From positions 5,542,501 through 5,606,500 of the forward strand of contig NZ_CP073720.1 of the NCBI RefSeq assembly GCF_025137375.1: a stretch of 64,000 bases of DNA, given 5' to 3'. This stretch comes from Dactylosporangium fulvum (GTDB lineage: Bacteria > Actinomycetota > Actinomycetes > Mycobacteriales > Micromonosporaceae). How positions within the stretch are numbered: position 1 is the first letter of the stretch; each line of letters begins with the position of its first letter. This document shows, piece by piece, positions 44,077 to 52,978 of this stretch. A model generated the notes under the pieces. It was not told where the DNA came from. It saw only the letters and a list, made by a program, of their open reading frames with translations, and did no database searches. The translations under genes were made by a program, and so were the position numbers.

Positions 44077-45369
44077 GTGCTCAGAAAGCTCGCGCTCGTC
44101 GCGCTCGCCGTGTTAACCGCCCTGGGGGTGGGCCTCACGATCCGCCCGGCCGCCGCCGCGACCCCGTTCAAGGTGCTCGCCTTCTACAACGGCACCTGGG
44201 ACGCCGCGCACATCGACTTCGACAAGGAGGCACGGGACTGGTTCCCGCAGGCCGGCGCGCAGAACGGCTTCACGTGGGAGGCCACCACCGACTGGAGCCG
44301 CCTCAACACCGGCAGCCTCGCGCAGTACAAGGTCATCATGTTCCTCGACGACGCGCCGCCGGCGGGCCAGCGGGCCGCGTTCCAGCAGTACATGCAGAAC
44401 GGCGGCGCCTGGATGGGCTTCCACGTCAGCGCGTTCACCACCGACCCCAACTCGTGGAGCTGGTACTACAACACGTTCCTCGGGTCCGGCGCGTTCCGCA
44501 CGAACACGTGGGCGCCGACCCGCGTGACGCTCAAGGTCGAGGACCGCAACCACCCGTCCACGGCCGGACTGCCGGCGACGTTCCGCTCCGCGGTCAGTGA
44601 ATGGTACTCCTGGAGCAACGACCTCCGGCAGAACCCGAACATCGACATCCTGGCGTCGGTGGATCCGAGCAGCTTCCCGGTCGGCACGGATCCCAACCAG
44701 TCCTGGTACAGCGGGTACTACCCGATCCTGTGGACCAACCGTAACTACAAGATGTTGTACGCCAACTTCGGCCACAACGGCATGAACTACTCGACGAACA
44801 CCCGCACCTCGTCCACATTCGACAGTGCCGACCAGAACCGCTGGATCATCCAGGGCCTGCAGTGGCTGGCCGGCGCCACCACGACGCCGCCGTCGACGCC
44901 ACCCAACTCGCCGCCGGCCAGCAACGGGCCGATCTCGCCCACGTCGTGGTACACGATCGTCAACAAGAACAGCGGCAAGTGCGTCGACGCCCGGGGGGCG
45001 GGGACGGCCAACGGGACGCCGATCCAGCAGTACACGTGCAACGGCACGAACCCGCAGCAGTACCAGTTCCAGCCGACCAGCGGCGGATTCGTGCGGATCA
45101 ACCAGCGGGGCAACCCGGTGCAGGCGCTCGACGTCACCAACGTCTCCAGCGCCGACAACGCGCCGATCCAGACGTGGACGTACGGCGGCGGGACGAACCA
45201 GCAGTGGCAGGCCGTCTCCGAGGGCAACGGGTGGTACCACATCGTGAGCCGCCTCTCGGGCAAGTGCCTCGACGTGCCGGCCGCGTCCTCGGCCGACGGC
45301 GTGCAACTGGTGCAGTACACCTGCAACGGCACGGGCGCGCAGTCGTTCCGGCTGGTCCAGCAGGGCTGA
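44077..45369 (+). CDS. Secreted ThuA-domain protein with ricin-type lectin
   Basis: 430 residues. Signal peptide to about 28 (LGVGLTIRPAAAATP). A ThuA-like domain (trehalose-utilisation family, glutamine-amidotransferase-like fold) covers about 30-265: VLAFYNGTWDAAHIDFDKEA, YKVIMFLDD, GGAWMGFHVSAF and LWTNRNYKMLYANFGH. After a Thr/Pro linker a CBM13/ricin B domain (about 295-430) shows QxW-type repeats (PQQYQFQP, NQQWQAV, GAQSFRL), which bind sugars. GTG 44077 has GAAGGA 6 nt upstream. The ThuA reaction is not established for secreted members. Confidence 0.85.
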   Translation: MLRKLALVALAVLTALGVGLTIRPAAAATPFKVLAFYNGTWDAAHIDFDKEARDWFPQAGAQNGFTWEATTDWSRLNTGSLAQYKVIMFLDDAPPAGQRAAFQQYMQNGGAWMGFHVSAFTTDPNSWSWYYNTFLGSGAFRTNTWAPTRVTLKVEDRNHPSTAGLPATFRSAVSEWYSWSNDLRQNPNIDILASVDPSSFPVGTDPNQSWYSGYYPILWTNRNYKMLYANFGHNGMNYSTNTRTSSTFDSADQNRWIIQGLQWLAGATTTPPSTPPNSPPASNGPISPTSWYTIVNKNSGKCVDARGAGTANGTPIQQYTCNGTNPQQYQFQPTSGGFVRINQRGNPVQALDVTNVSSADNAPIQTWTYGGGTNQQWQAVSEGNGWYHIVSRLSGKCLDVPAASSADGVQLVQYTCNGTGAQSFRLVQQG

Positions 45370-45607
45370 AAGTTCCGCGGGACCCGGGTCCGGCGCACGC
45401 TGGCTCCGGGTTTCTGCGGTTTCCGCACACTGCCAGCCGCCGCTGTCGGGCCACACCTTTCCGCCGTACCGCCGGGAGGACCGGATCAGGCGAAGAGCCG
45501 GCGACATCCTCGGCGACATGGCGACCCCGCCGTCACTGAACATCTACGTCCACTGACAGAGAGTGATGGTCCGGTTCGCCGGTGCCGAAAGTGTCGGTGG
45601 CGGGCGG

Positions 45608-45613
45608 TAGGTT
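45608..45613 (+). promoter_or_regulatory. -10 box TAGGTT of a leaderless promoter
   Basis: TAGGTT ends 7 nt before ATG 45621. Confidence 0.5.
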
Positions 45614-45620
45614 GTTGCGC

Positions 45621-47609
45621 ATGACCGAGGGGCCGAGTGTGTTGCCGAGCCGGCGGCTGGACCGCTGCCTGCTGGTCGGTGACACCACCACGACGGTGCC
45701 GGTCCCCGACGGCTGGCTCGCCGTCGTGGTGGCCGCGTCGCTCCGGCCGACGGCCGCCGACCTGCTCGAGCCGGTGCGGGACGCCACCCGCACCGGCATC
45801 GAGGGGGTCCTGCTCCTGATGCCCGGCGACGCCGCGGGGACCCTCGCCGGGCGGCTCGGCCTGCCGGTCGTCGCACCCGACGGCGAGATCGTGTCGACGC
45901 CCGGCGGCGTGCTGTTCACGACCGGCGGCTCCGGCTGGTGGCGACACGCCCCCGGCGGGCGGCCCGTCCCGGTCGGGCCGCGCTGGCCCGCGCCGGCGTG
46001 GCAGTCGCTCGTCCCGGACCGCACGCCGTGGCCGGCCGGGGTCGTGGCGCGCCCGGTTCCGGCGGGCTGGCACCTCAGCGCGGCAGGCGCCGCGCCGGTC
46101 GGCACCGTCGAGCTGGCCGTGGCCGTGGATCCGGACCGGCCGCGGCTGCTGCTCGACCCTTCCGTCACCGGCGACCTGCTCGCCGCGGCCCTGCGGGCGA
46201 TCCCGCCCGCGGTGCGGCACGTGGCCGACCTGGTGCCGCTCGGTCCCGGCCAGGGTGCCGGGCGGGCCGTCGCCGCGGCGGCGGCCGAGGCCCTCGACGA
46301 GCCCGTCCACCTGGTCAACGGCGTGCCGCTGCACACACCGGGCGACACGATCGTGGTCTTCGCCCTCGACACGACAGGCCGGCCGGTCTGGCCGGAGCCG
46401 GCGTGGCTGCTGCGCCATCCGCCCGGCGGGCCGGAGGAGGTCGTCGCTTCCTCCCCGCCGCAGCCGGCGCTGCGCGCGCTCGACCCGGCGACCTATGCGC
46501 TGGAGTCCGGCTGGGTCGTCCACCTCACCGGCGGCGGCATCCAGGCCCTGCCCGGCGGCCGCCCGCCGGACACGGCCCCGCCGGCGGCGACGCCGGCCTA
46601 CCGGGTCGTGGTCGGCTCCCCCGGCGACGAGATCAACGACCTGCTCTGGCCGCCGCTGTCCGCGCTGTTCACGGCGCTGCTGACCGACATACCCGCACCG
46701 GTCGACCTCGTCGTCGCCGGGGAGGCGTCGTCGTGGGGGCAGGCCGCGGCGCGGGAGCTCGCGGAACGCCATCCGGGCGGGTCCGGCGCCGCGCAGCCCC
46801 GGCCGTTCGTGCGGGCCGTGCCGCTACCGGTGCCCACGGCACCGCTCGCGCTCCCGGCCGGCGCCGACCGGCCGGCACGCACCCGCCGGATGCTGCTCGT
46901 CGCCGCCGCGGTCGCCGCCGTGCTGCTGGTCGTCGCGGGGATCGCAGCCGCCTGGCCGGGCCGGCACGACACCGGCGACGGCGTCAGCATCACGGCCGAG
47001 GACGCCGACCCGCAGACCGGCGCCGCGCCGGGGTCGGTCGACGCCCGGCCGGCGAGCGCCTCCCCGCGGGCCTCGCGGTCGGCGTCACCCTCCCCGGGCG
47101 GGCCGAGCGGCTCCGTGCCGGCACCGTCGGGCACGGCGAGCGTCTCGGCCTCGGCCACGTCGAGTGCCCCTCCGCTGGTCCTCGACGCCGGCCCCGACCT
47201 GGCGAGCGGCCGCCCGACGGCGGAGAGCAGCCACACCGAGGTGTATGTGTCGGGCCGCATCACCGACGGCAACCCGATGACCTACTGGGAGAGCGGCAAC
47301 AACGCCTTCCCGCAGTGGGTGCAGGTCGATCTCGGCACGGCGACCGACGTCGGCCGGGTGGTGCTGCGCCTGCCGCCGTCGCAGTCGTGGCCCGCCCGCA
47401 CCCAGCGGGTGGCGGTCCTGGGCAGCGTCGACGGCGGCGCGTTCACGACCCTGTCCGGCGAGGCGGCCTACACCTTCGACCCGTCGTCGGGCCAGCGCGC
47501 GACGATCACGTTCACCCCCAGCCGCCAGCGGTATGTGCGACTCGTCTTCACCGGCAACACGGTCCAGCCCGCCGGGCAACTGTCGGGCGTCGAGATCTAC
47601 CGCGCGTAG
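45621..47609 (+). CDS. Single-pass membrane protein with C-terminal discoidin module
   Basis: 662 residues. About 410 cytoplasmic residues of unknown fold (DGWLAVVVAASLRPTAADLL, DPDRPRLLLDPSVTGDLLAAALRAIP) precede one membrane helix (MLLVAAAVAAVLLVVAGIAAAW). A Ser/Pro/Ala-rich linker and an outside F5/8-type C domain (about 530-662: TYWESGNNAFPQWVQVDLGT to GQLSGVEIYRA) follow. This is an inside-out layout: large inside part, sugar-binding head outside. Actinobacterial genomes hold several proteins of this layout, but function is unknown. Start set by TAGGTT 7 nt upstream. Confidence 0.7.
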   Translation: MTEGPSVLPSRRLDRCLLVGDTTTTVPVPDGWLAVVVAASLRPTAADLLEPVRDATRTGIEGVLLLMPGDAAGTLAGRLGLPVVAPDGEIVSTPGGVLFTTGGSGWWRHAPGGRPVPVGPRWPAPAWQSLVPDRTPWPAGVVARPVPAGWHLSAAGAAPVGTVELAVAVDPDRPRLLLDPSVTGDLLAAALRAIPPAVRHVADLVPLGPGQGAGRAVAAAAAEALDEPVHLVNGVPLHTPGDTIVVFALDTTGRPVWPEPAWLLRHPPGGPEEVVASSPPQPALRALDPATYALESGWVVHLTGGGIQALPGGRPPDTAPPAATPAYRVVVGSPGDEINDLLWPPLSALFTALLTDIPAPVDLVVAGEASSWGQAAARELAERHPGGSGAAQPRPFVRAVPLPVPTAPLALPAGADRPARTRRMLLVAAAVAAVLLVVAGIAAAWPGRHDTGDGVSITAEDADPQTGAAPGSVDARPASASPRASRSASPSPGGPSGSVPAPSGTASVSASATSSAPPLVLDAGPDLASGRPTAESSHTEVYVSGRITDGNPMTYWESGNNAFPQWVQVDLGTATDVGRVVLRLPPSQSWPARTQRVAVLGSVDGGAFTTLSGEAAYTFDPSSGQRATITFTPSRQRYVRLVFTGNTVQPAGQLSGVEIYRA

Positions 47610-47802
47610 GCCGCAACGCGTCCCGCCTCGTGCCGCAGGTCGTGCCGTTGAGCTTGGCACCGACGGCGGCCATGCTGGTGGCCGCGACGGCGGCCCAGAG
47701 TTTCCGCATGGCGCCCTCAGAAGAGCCGGATGTCGTACGAGCCAGCCGGTGCCCTTTCGATAGGCCGTTCGAGCAGGTGGGAGGGGGTGCGGAGGCGGAA
47801 CG

Positions 47803-48438
47803 TCACATCGCCGGCAGGGACGACAGCAGCTTGGTGTGCGCGTCGAGGATCTGCGCCGCGGCGGCCTTCGTCGCCGGGTCGGCGCCGGCCTTGCCCTCGT
47901 TGGTGGCCAGGGCCGTGGTGCCGGTCAGGTGCTCGCGCAGCACCTCGAGGGCCTTGGCGGAGCGCTGCCCGGCGGGCACGCCGCGGACGGCGGCCAGGTC
48001 GGCGTCGACGACCATGCCGGGCAGGTCGTGGCCGGCGTGCAGGCCCGGGTCCTCGACGGCGCCGCCGGCGGTGAGGGCCGCGCGCAGGGCGGCGAGCTCG
48101 GCGCGGTGCCCGTCGGCGCCGGTGCCGGCCAGCGTGGCGAGGGCCGGGTCGGCGGCGAGGATCTCGAAGAGCGGCAGCGCGCTGTTGTCGAGCGAGATCA
48201 TCAGCTGGAGGAACGCGACGTCGGTGGGGTTGAGCGAGCTCACCGGGGCGGGCGCCGAGGAGGCCGCGGCGCCGGGCGGCGCTGGCTCGTGCGCGGGCCG
48301 GGCCCACAGGACCACGACGACGATGGCGGCCACGAGCACGACCGCGACCGCGCCGGCCCGCCGCCAGATGTCGGTGCTGACCGCGGGTGTCGCGTCACGC
48401 CCCGGCCGCCCGGGGTCCGGGGTGGGAACGGTCGTCAC
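47803..48438 (-). CDS. DUF305-like membrane-anchored protein, His-His motif lost
   Basis: 211 residues. One N-terminal membrane helix (about 28-46), then a DUF305-like four-helix domain outside: DVAFLQLMISLDNSALPLFEIL and later HAGHDLPGMV, EVLREHL. Typical DUF305 has MIPHHQxA at the first site; here it is MISLDNSA, while the second His pair is kept. DUF305 is ferritin-like and linked to metal; this version has lost half the ligands. A paralogue with the same change is at 57540-58133. GTG 48438 follows a TACCGT box by 7 nt. Confidence 0.65.
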   Translation of the reverse strand: MTTVPTPDPGRPGRDATPAVSTDIWRRAGAVAVVLVAAIVVVVLWARPAHEPAPPGAAASSAPAPVSSLNPTDVAFLQLMISLDNSALPLFEILAADPALATLAGTGADGHRAELAALRAALTAGGAVEDPGLHAGHDLPGMVVDADLAAVRGVPAGQRSAKALEVLREHLTGTTALATNEGKAGADPATKAAAAQILDAHTKLLSSLPAM

Positions 48439-48445
48439 GGCATCG

Positions 48446-48451
48446 ACGGTA
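48446..48451 (-). promoter_or_regulatory. -10 box TACCGT of a leaderless promoter
   Basis: On the minus strand TACCGT (48451-48446) ends 7 nt before GTG 48438. Confidence 0.55.
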
Positions 48452-48564
48452 GATGCCGTCGAGGAGCGTCGCTATTAGCTGCGGATTAAGAATGTCCCGA
48501 CGTTTTTCGACCCCCGTCGATAACACTTTTCACCAGGAAAGCCCGGCCGGGACCGTCGATCCGC

Positions 48565-49164
48565 TCAGTTGCCGATGCGCGTGACCGTGCCGTGCGGCGC
48601 GCCCTGCCACCAGATGGCGTCGACGAGATACGCGACGGTGCCGCTGCCGGCGACGAACTGCACCACCATCCGGCTCGACTCGGTCTGCGACCGCGACACC
48701 GAGTAGCCGTCGCGGGGCGTCGCGGTGACGAGCGAGACGACGCCGTCGCGGATGCGGATGACGGCGTCGCCGCCCTCGGAGCGGAACGACCGCAGGTAGG
48801 TGTCGACGCCGTCCGCGCCGGTGGTGACCGACCAGCCGTCGACGATCCGGGCCGGCGCGCCCGTGGTGACGACGGCCTTCGGCGACGACTGCGGCGCGGC
48901 CGGGGCGGACCGGGCCGGGCCGGACGTGGACGGGCTCGCGGGCGCCGGGGCGGAGGTCGCCGGGGCCGAGCCGGTGGTCGCCGGCGGCACGGGCTGCGTG
49001 ATGAGCTCACGGTGGCCGCGCGGCTCGGCGGCCTCCAGCGGCACCGAGTCGGACGGCACCGCGGTGCGCAGCACGGGTCGCAGCGCCAGCGACGCCACGG
49101 CGATGCTCGCCGCTGTCGCGAGGCACCACAGCAGCACCGGCACCGCCGCCCGTCTGACCCGCAT
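48565..49164 (-). CDS. Exported or membrane-anchored protein beside a two-component system
   Basis: 199 residues, family not recognised. Basic start plus hydrophobic helix (RAAVPVLLWCLATAASIAVASLAL), a Pro/Ala/Ser/Thr-rich linker (65-95), then a beta-rich domain (PARIVDGWSVTTGADGVDTYLRSFRSEGGDAVIRIRDGVVSLV). It is divergent from the response regulator, whose start is 63 bases away. It could be a target or ligand-binding partner of that system. Confidence 0.55.
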   Translation of the reverse strand: MRVRRAAVPVLLWCLATAASIAVASLALRPVLRTAVPSDSVPLEAAEPRGHRELITQPVPPATTGSAPATSAPAPASPSTSGPARSAPAAPQSSPKAVVTTGAPARIVDGWSVTTGADGVDTYLRSFRSEGGDAVIRIRDGVVSLVTATPRDGYSVSRSQTESSRMVVQFVAGSGTVAYLVDAIWWQGAPHGTVTRIGN

Positions 49165-49214
49165 CCGTAGATGCTCTCACCCGGTCTCCCAATCCGGGCG
49201 GGACGGGCTGCATA

Positions 49215-49220
49215 TAGCGT
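49215..49220 (+). promoter_or_regulatory. -10 box TAGCGT of a leaderless promoter
   Basis: TAGCGT ends 6 nt before ATG 49227. An overlapping TATAGC starts two bases earlier. Confidence 0.55.
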
Positions 49221-49226
49221 GTTGCC

Positions 49227-49946
49227 ATGCCGCTGATCCTGCTCGTCGAGGACGACGTCGCCGTGTCCGGAGCGCTGTCCCGCGCGCTGACCGACGCCGG
49301 GCACGTGGTTCGCCCGGTGGGCAATGCCGGGTCGGCGCTGCGGGTCATCGCGACCGATCCGCCCGACCTCGTCATCCTCGACCTCGGGCTGCCCGACATG
49401 GACGGGCTCGACGTGCTGCGCATGCTGCGCGGCATCTCCAACGCGCCGGTCATCGTGGCCACCGCGCGCCGCTCGGAGCGGGACATCATCCGGCTGCTCG
49501 ACGCGGGCGCCGACGACTACGTGACGAAGCCGTTCTCCAGCGCCCAGATGTCGGCCCGGATCAACGCGGTCCTGCGCCGCGGCCAGGGCACGCCCGGTCT
49601 GGCCGCCCCGCCGGCCGGCGTGACGGTCGGTGCGCTGCACGTCAACCCGCAGCAGCGCTTCGCCTCCATCAACGGGCAGCCGCTGCAGCTGACGAAGAAG
49701 GAGTTCGATCTCCTGTCGTACCTCGCACAGCGCGCCGGCCGGGTCGTCAGCCGGCGGGAGCTGCTCACCGAGGTGTGGCAGCGGCCGGACAGCTCGGGCG
49801 AGGACCAGACGATCGACGTGCACGTGTCGTGGCTGCGGCGCAAGCTCGGCGAGAGCGCCACCGCCCCGCGGTACCTGCGGACCTTCCGCGGGGTCGGGGT
49901 GATGCTCGTCGACCCGCTCGCCGGACCCGGGCAGGGACCCGCATGA
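49227..49946 (+). CDS. OmpR/PhoB-family response regulator
   Basis: 239 residues. Receiver domain (1-115): acidic pair EDD at 8-10, phospho-acceptor Asp52 in VILDLGLPDMDG, Thr in VIVATARR and Lys in YVTKPF. Winged-helix DNA-binding domain (about 130-228): LQLTKKEFDLLSYLAQRAGRVVSR, then DQTIDVHVSWLRRKLGE and RTFRGVGVML. All signalling residues are present. Its stop overlaps the kinase start (ATGA), so regulator and kinase are co-translated. Confidence 0.95.
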   Translation: MPLILLVEDDVAVSGALSRALTDAGHVVRPVGNAGSALRVIATDPPDLVILDLGLPDMDGLDVLRMLRGISNAPVIVATARRSERDIIRLLDAGADDYVTKPFSSAQMSARINAVLRRGQGTPGLAAPPAGVTVGALHVNPQQRFASINGQPLQLTKKEFDLLSYLAQRAGRVVSRRELLTEVWQRPDSSGEDQTIDVHVSWLRRKLGESATAPRYLRTFRGVGVMLVDPLAGPGQGPA

Positions 49947-51247
49947 GAAGCGCGCTGATGCGCCTGTCGTTCGCGATCACGTCGATGATCGCGCTGGCGT
50001 TCCTCGTGCCGCTGGCCTACGTGACGGACCAGATCGCGCACGACCGGGCGCTGGCCGAGGCGCGGTACCAGGCCGACGCGATGGTCGCCGCGCTCGCCTC
50101 CGCGCCGGGCAACGGCTCCGGGGCGCTCGACCGCGCCGTCGCGACCGTCCCGGCCGGGCAGTCGGGGCGACTGGCCGTACACCTCCTGGGAGAACCGACC
50201 GTCGGCACGAGCCACGCGTCGGCCGGGGACGTCGAGCTCGCCGGGCGGCAGGGGCGTTCGGTGACGGTCGACGCGCCGGGCGGCGTGGCGTACCTGCAGG
50301 CCGTCGTCCTCGACGGCGACCGCACGGCGGTGGTGGAGGTGTACGTCTCCGACACCGACCTCAGCCGGGGCGTCGGCGCGGCGTGGCTCGCGCTCGCCGG
50401 GCTGGCCGTGGTCCTCGTCGGCGGCTCGACCCTGGTCGCCGACCGGCTCGGCGCGCAGATCGTCCGCGCGACCCGGCGGCTCGCCGACGGCGCCCGCGCG
50501 TTCGGCGACGGCGACCTGCACGCCCGGGTGGCGCCCGAGGGCCCGCCGGAGCTCCGGGACGCGGCCCGCTCGTTCAACCGCATGGCCGACCAGATGGTCG
50601 CGTTCGCCGACGCCGAGCGCGAGCTCGCCGCCGACCTCTCGCACCGGCTGCGGACCCCGCTGACCGCGCTGCGCCTCGACGCCGACGCGATGCCGCCCGG
50701 CCCGATCGGCGAGCGGATGCGGCAGGCGTTCGACGCCCTCGACGACGAGATCGAGCAGATCATCACGGCCGCGCGGCGCTCGGCCGCCGACCGCGTGCCG
50801 GAGACGACGGACCTGGTCGAGGTGGTCGCCGACCGCCTCGCGTTCTGGTCGGTGCTGGCCGAGGACCAGCAGCGCCCGTGGCGGGTCGTGGGCGGGCAAG
50901 AGCCGGTGTACGTTCCGGTGGGCGAGTCGGACCTGGTGTCCGCGGTGGACTGCATGCTGGGCAACGTCTTCCAGCACACCCCGGAGGGCACCGGCTTCGA
51001 GGTCCACGTCTGCGCTCGTGGCCTGGTCGTGGACGACGCCGGCCCGGGCATCGCGGACCCGGCGCGCGCCCTGCGCCGCGGCGCGAGCGGTGCCGGCTCG
51101 ACGGGCCTGGGCCTCGACATCGTGCGCAGGGTGGCCGAGTCGGCGGGCGGCAGACTGGTGATCGACCGCAGCCCGATGCGCGGCGCCCGAATCGCGATCC
51201 TGCTCGACGCCGTCCCCGACCGCCCACCACGCCGCGTCGTACGCTGA
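49943..51247 (+). CDS. Sensor histidine kinase
   Basis: 434 residues. TM1 near 8-30, an extracellular sensor of about 110 residues, TM2 near 147-170, HAMP (RLADGARAFGDGDL), H-box ADLSHRLRTPLTAL with His about 233, N-box GNVFQHTPEG, G1 VDDAGPGI and G2 GSTGLGLDIVRR. All catalytic boxes are intact. The substitution HRLRTP for the usual HELRTP is common in actinobacteria. It is the partner of the preceding regulator; the signal is unknown. Confidence 0.95.
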   Translation: MRSALMRLSFAITSMIALAFLVPLAYVTDQIAHDRALAEARYQADAMVAALASAPGNGSGALDRAVATVPAGQSGRLAVHLLGEPTVGTSHASAGDVELAGRQGRSVTVDAPGGVAYLQAVVLDGDRTAVVEVYVSDTDLSRGVGAAWLALAGLAVVLVGGSTLVADRLGAQIVRATRRLADGARAFGDGDLHARVAPEGPPELRDAARSFNRMADQMVAFADAERELAADLSHRLRTPLTALRLDADAMPPGPIGERMRQAFDALDDEIEQIITAARRSAADRVPETTDLVEVVADRLAFWSVLAEDQQRPWRVVGGQEPVYVPVGESDLVSAVDCMLGNVFQHTPEGTGFEVHVCARGLVVDDAGPGIADPARALRRGASGAGSTGLGLDIVRRVAESAGGRLVIDRSPMRGARIAILLDAVPDRPPRRVVR

Positions 51248-51416
51248 GCACCCGCTGCTCTTTCGTGCGGACCGCTGCGCGACGACCAGCCAGCCGCGCC
51301 GGTTGACTTAGGTGGATTCCCGCTGCCCGGACCCCGGAGGTCAACCAGCTGATCACGACCGCCGTGCACAGCCGCAGCCAACCTCAACCCACAACACCCT
51401 GCTCACCGCTCGCCAC

Positions 51417-51447
51417 ACACGTGATCGCGAACTTGTCGCGATCACGT
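51417..51447. repeat. Hairpin element, GTGATYGCGA class, copy 2
   Basis: Perfect 13-bp arms CACGTGATCGCGA (51417-51429) and TCGCGATCACGTG (51435-51447) around loop ACTTG. The gap 51248-51539 around it holds no gene; GTGGCCAGAACC follows directly, as in the long repeat at 43.4 and 43.7 kb. Confidence 0.85.
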
Positions 51448-51539
51448 GGCCAGAACCGACCCGGAACCCGCGGACACCGGCCCGCCATGATCACTAACAT
51501 TGCACTGGCCGGCCGGCCAGGACGGTGTCTACTGTGGAC

Positions 51540-52523
51540 TCAGGACACGCGCCAGCGGGCGACCAGGTCGTCCATCACCTTGTCGAGGTGCTCGTCGGCC
51601 ACCTGGCGGGCCGGGTCCGCGTCGAACCAGGCCACGATCTCGCGCGCGCCCTGGTGGAACGGGATCGTCGCGACGTAGTCCGGCACCAGCTCGCGCACCT
51701 TGCTGTTGTCGAACACCATCGAGTGTGCCTTGTCGCCGAGCAGGCCGGCACCCCAGTCCGGGTCGGCGGCGGCGATCGCGTCCGACGGGACGTGCACGAT
51801 CCGCGCCTCAACGCCCAGCGCGGCGGCGAGGTGCTCGGCGATCTGGTTCCACGTCAGCACGTCGTCGCCGGTGATGTGGAAGACGTCACCGACCGCGCGG
51901 GGATGGCCGAGCAGCGGCACGAACGCCTTCGCGAAGTCCTCGTGGTGGGTCAGCGTCCACAGTGAGGTGCCGTCGCCGTGGACCACGATCTCCTTGCCCT
52001 GGCGCATGCGGCCGGGCACCGTCCAGCCGCCGTCGAAGGGGACGAGCGTCCGGTCGTACGTGTGCGAGGGGCGCACGATCGTGGCCGGGAAACCGCGCTC
52101 GCGATACGCCCGCACGAGGAGGTCCTCGCAGGCGATCTTGTCGCGGCTGTACTGCCAGAAGGGGTTGCGCAGCGGAGAGGACTCGACGACGGGCAGGCGG
52201 GCCGGCGGCGTCTGGTAGGCCGAGGCGGAGCTGATGAAGACGTACTGCCCGGTGCGCCCCTCGAACAGCTCGACGTCGGCGGCGACGTGGTCGGTGGTGA
52301 ACGCGACCCAGTCGACGACCGCGTCGAACGTCAGGTCACCGAGCGCGGCGCGGACCGACTGCGGGTCGCGGATGTCGGCGCGCAGCACCTCGGCCCCGTC
52401 GGGCAGGGGGCGCTGGGTGCTGGATCCGCGATTCAGCACGTACAACTCGATGCCACGCTCGACCGCGAGCCGGGATGACGCCGAACTGATGATGCCGCTG
52501 CCGCCGATGAAGAGGACTCTCAT
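51540..52523 (-). CDS. Extended SDR, NAD(P)-dependent epimerase-like
   Basis: 327 residues. The Rossmann motif is a variant: FIGGSGIISSASSR instead of GxxGxxG. The catalytic Tyr-Lys pair appears as YSRDK, and SSASAY is the Ser strand. This matches the group of atypical reductase/epimerase proteins acting on nucleotide sugars or flavonoid-like substrates. It begins 4 bases after the stop of the cold-shock gene, so it is the third gene of a minus-strand operon. Substrate unknown. Confidence 0.8.
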   Translation of the reverse strand: MRVLFIGGSGIISSASSRLAVERGIELYVLNRGSSTQRPLPDGAEVLRADIRDPQSVRAALGDLTFDAVVDWVAFTTDHVAADVELFEGRTGQYVFISSASAYQTPPARLPVVESSPLRNPFWQYSRDKIACEDLLVRAYRERGFPATIVRPSHTYDRTLVPFDGGWTVPGRMRQGKEIVVHGDGTSLWTLTHHEDFAKAFVPLLGHPRAVGDVFHITGDDVLTWNQIAEHLAAALGVEARIVHVPSDAIAAADPDWGAGLLGDKAHSMVFDNSKVRELVPDYVATIPFHQGAREIVAWFDADPARQVADEHLDKVMDDLVARWRVS

Positions 52524-52527
52524 GGGG

Positions 52528-52947
52528 TCAGCTTTCCACCCAGCCGTGCGTGCGCGCGAAGGCCACCAGGTGCTGCCGGGCCTGGGCGATCTGGCTGCCG
52601 GTCAGTGACGGCACGTGCTGGATGAGCAACTCCGTGACCTCGGCGGAGAACTCGCGGGTCGACAGCACGTCGCAGAGGCCGTCGTCGTCGGACGTGGCCG
52701 GGGCGGTGCGCGGGTGCTCGCGGCGCAGCGGCGGGGCGGGGGTGTCGAGGAGGTGAACCGTCGCGACCTTCAGGCCGCGCTCGCCCTCCTCGACCTCGTA
52801 TTCGACGCGCAGGCCGGGGTGCACCAGGTGGCGCTGGTCGCCGAAGTCGTTGGCGTGGACGAAGACGTCCTCACCGCCGGCGTCGGGGGCGATGAACCCG
52901 TAGCCCCGCACCTCGTCGAACCGCAGAATCCTGCCCGTCTCCACCAC
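52528..52947 (-). CDS. Cold-shock-domain protein with C-terminal extension
   Basis: 139 residues. The cold-shock fold (1-66) has the RNA motifs GYGFIAPD and DVFVHAND, so it should bind single-stranded nucleic acid. A linker and a helical C-terminal region (about 90-139, FSAEVTELLIQHVPSLTGSQIAQARQHLVAFA) make it twice the length of classical Csp proteins; this longer form occurs in actinobacteria. GTG 52947 or 52944 can start it. It lies between the ligase and SDR genes in one operon. Confidence 0.8.
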   Translation of the reverse strand: MVETGRILRFDEVRGYGFIAPDAGGEDVFVHANDFGDQRHLVHPGLRVEYEVEEGERGLKVATVHLLDTPAPPLRREHPRTAPATSDDDGLCDVLSTREFSAEVTELLIQHVPSLTGSQIAQARQHLVAFARTHGWVES

Positions 52948-52978
52948 GCACCACCCACCCACCGTCAGGGCAACCGCC

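Noticed and set aside
45376..45391. Palindrome around GGACCCGGGTCC after the ThuA gene as a terminator
   Set aside because: It has no loop and no U-tract; the pairing is a short restriction-site-like palindrome expected at this GC content.
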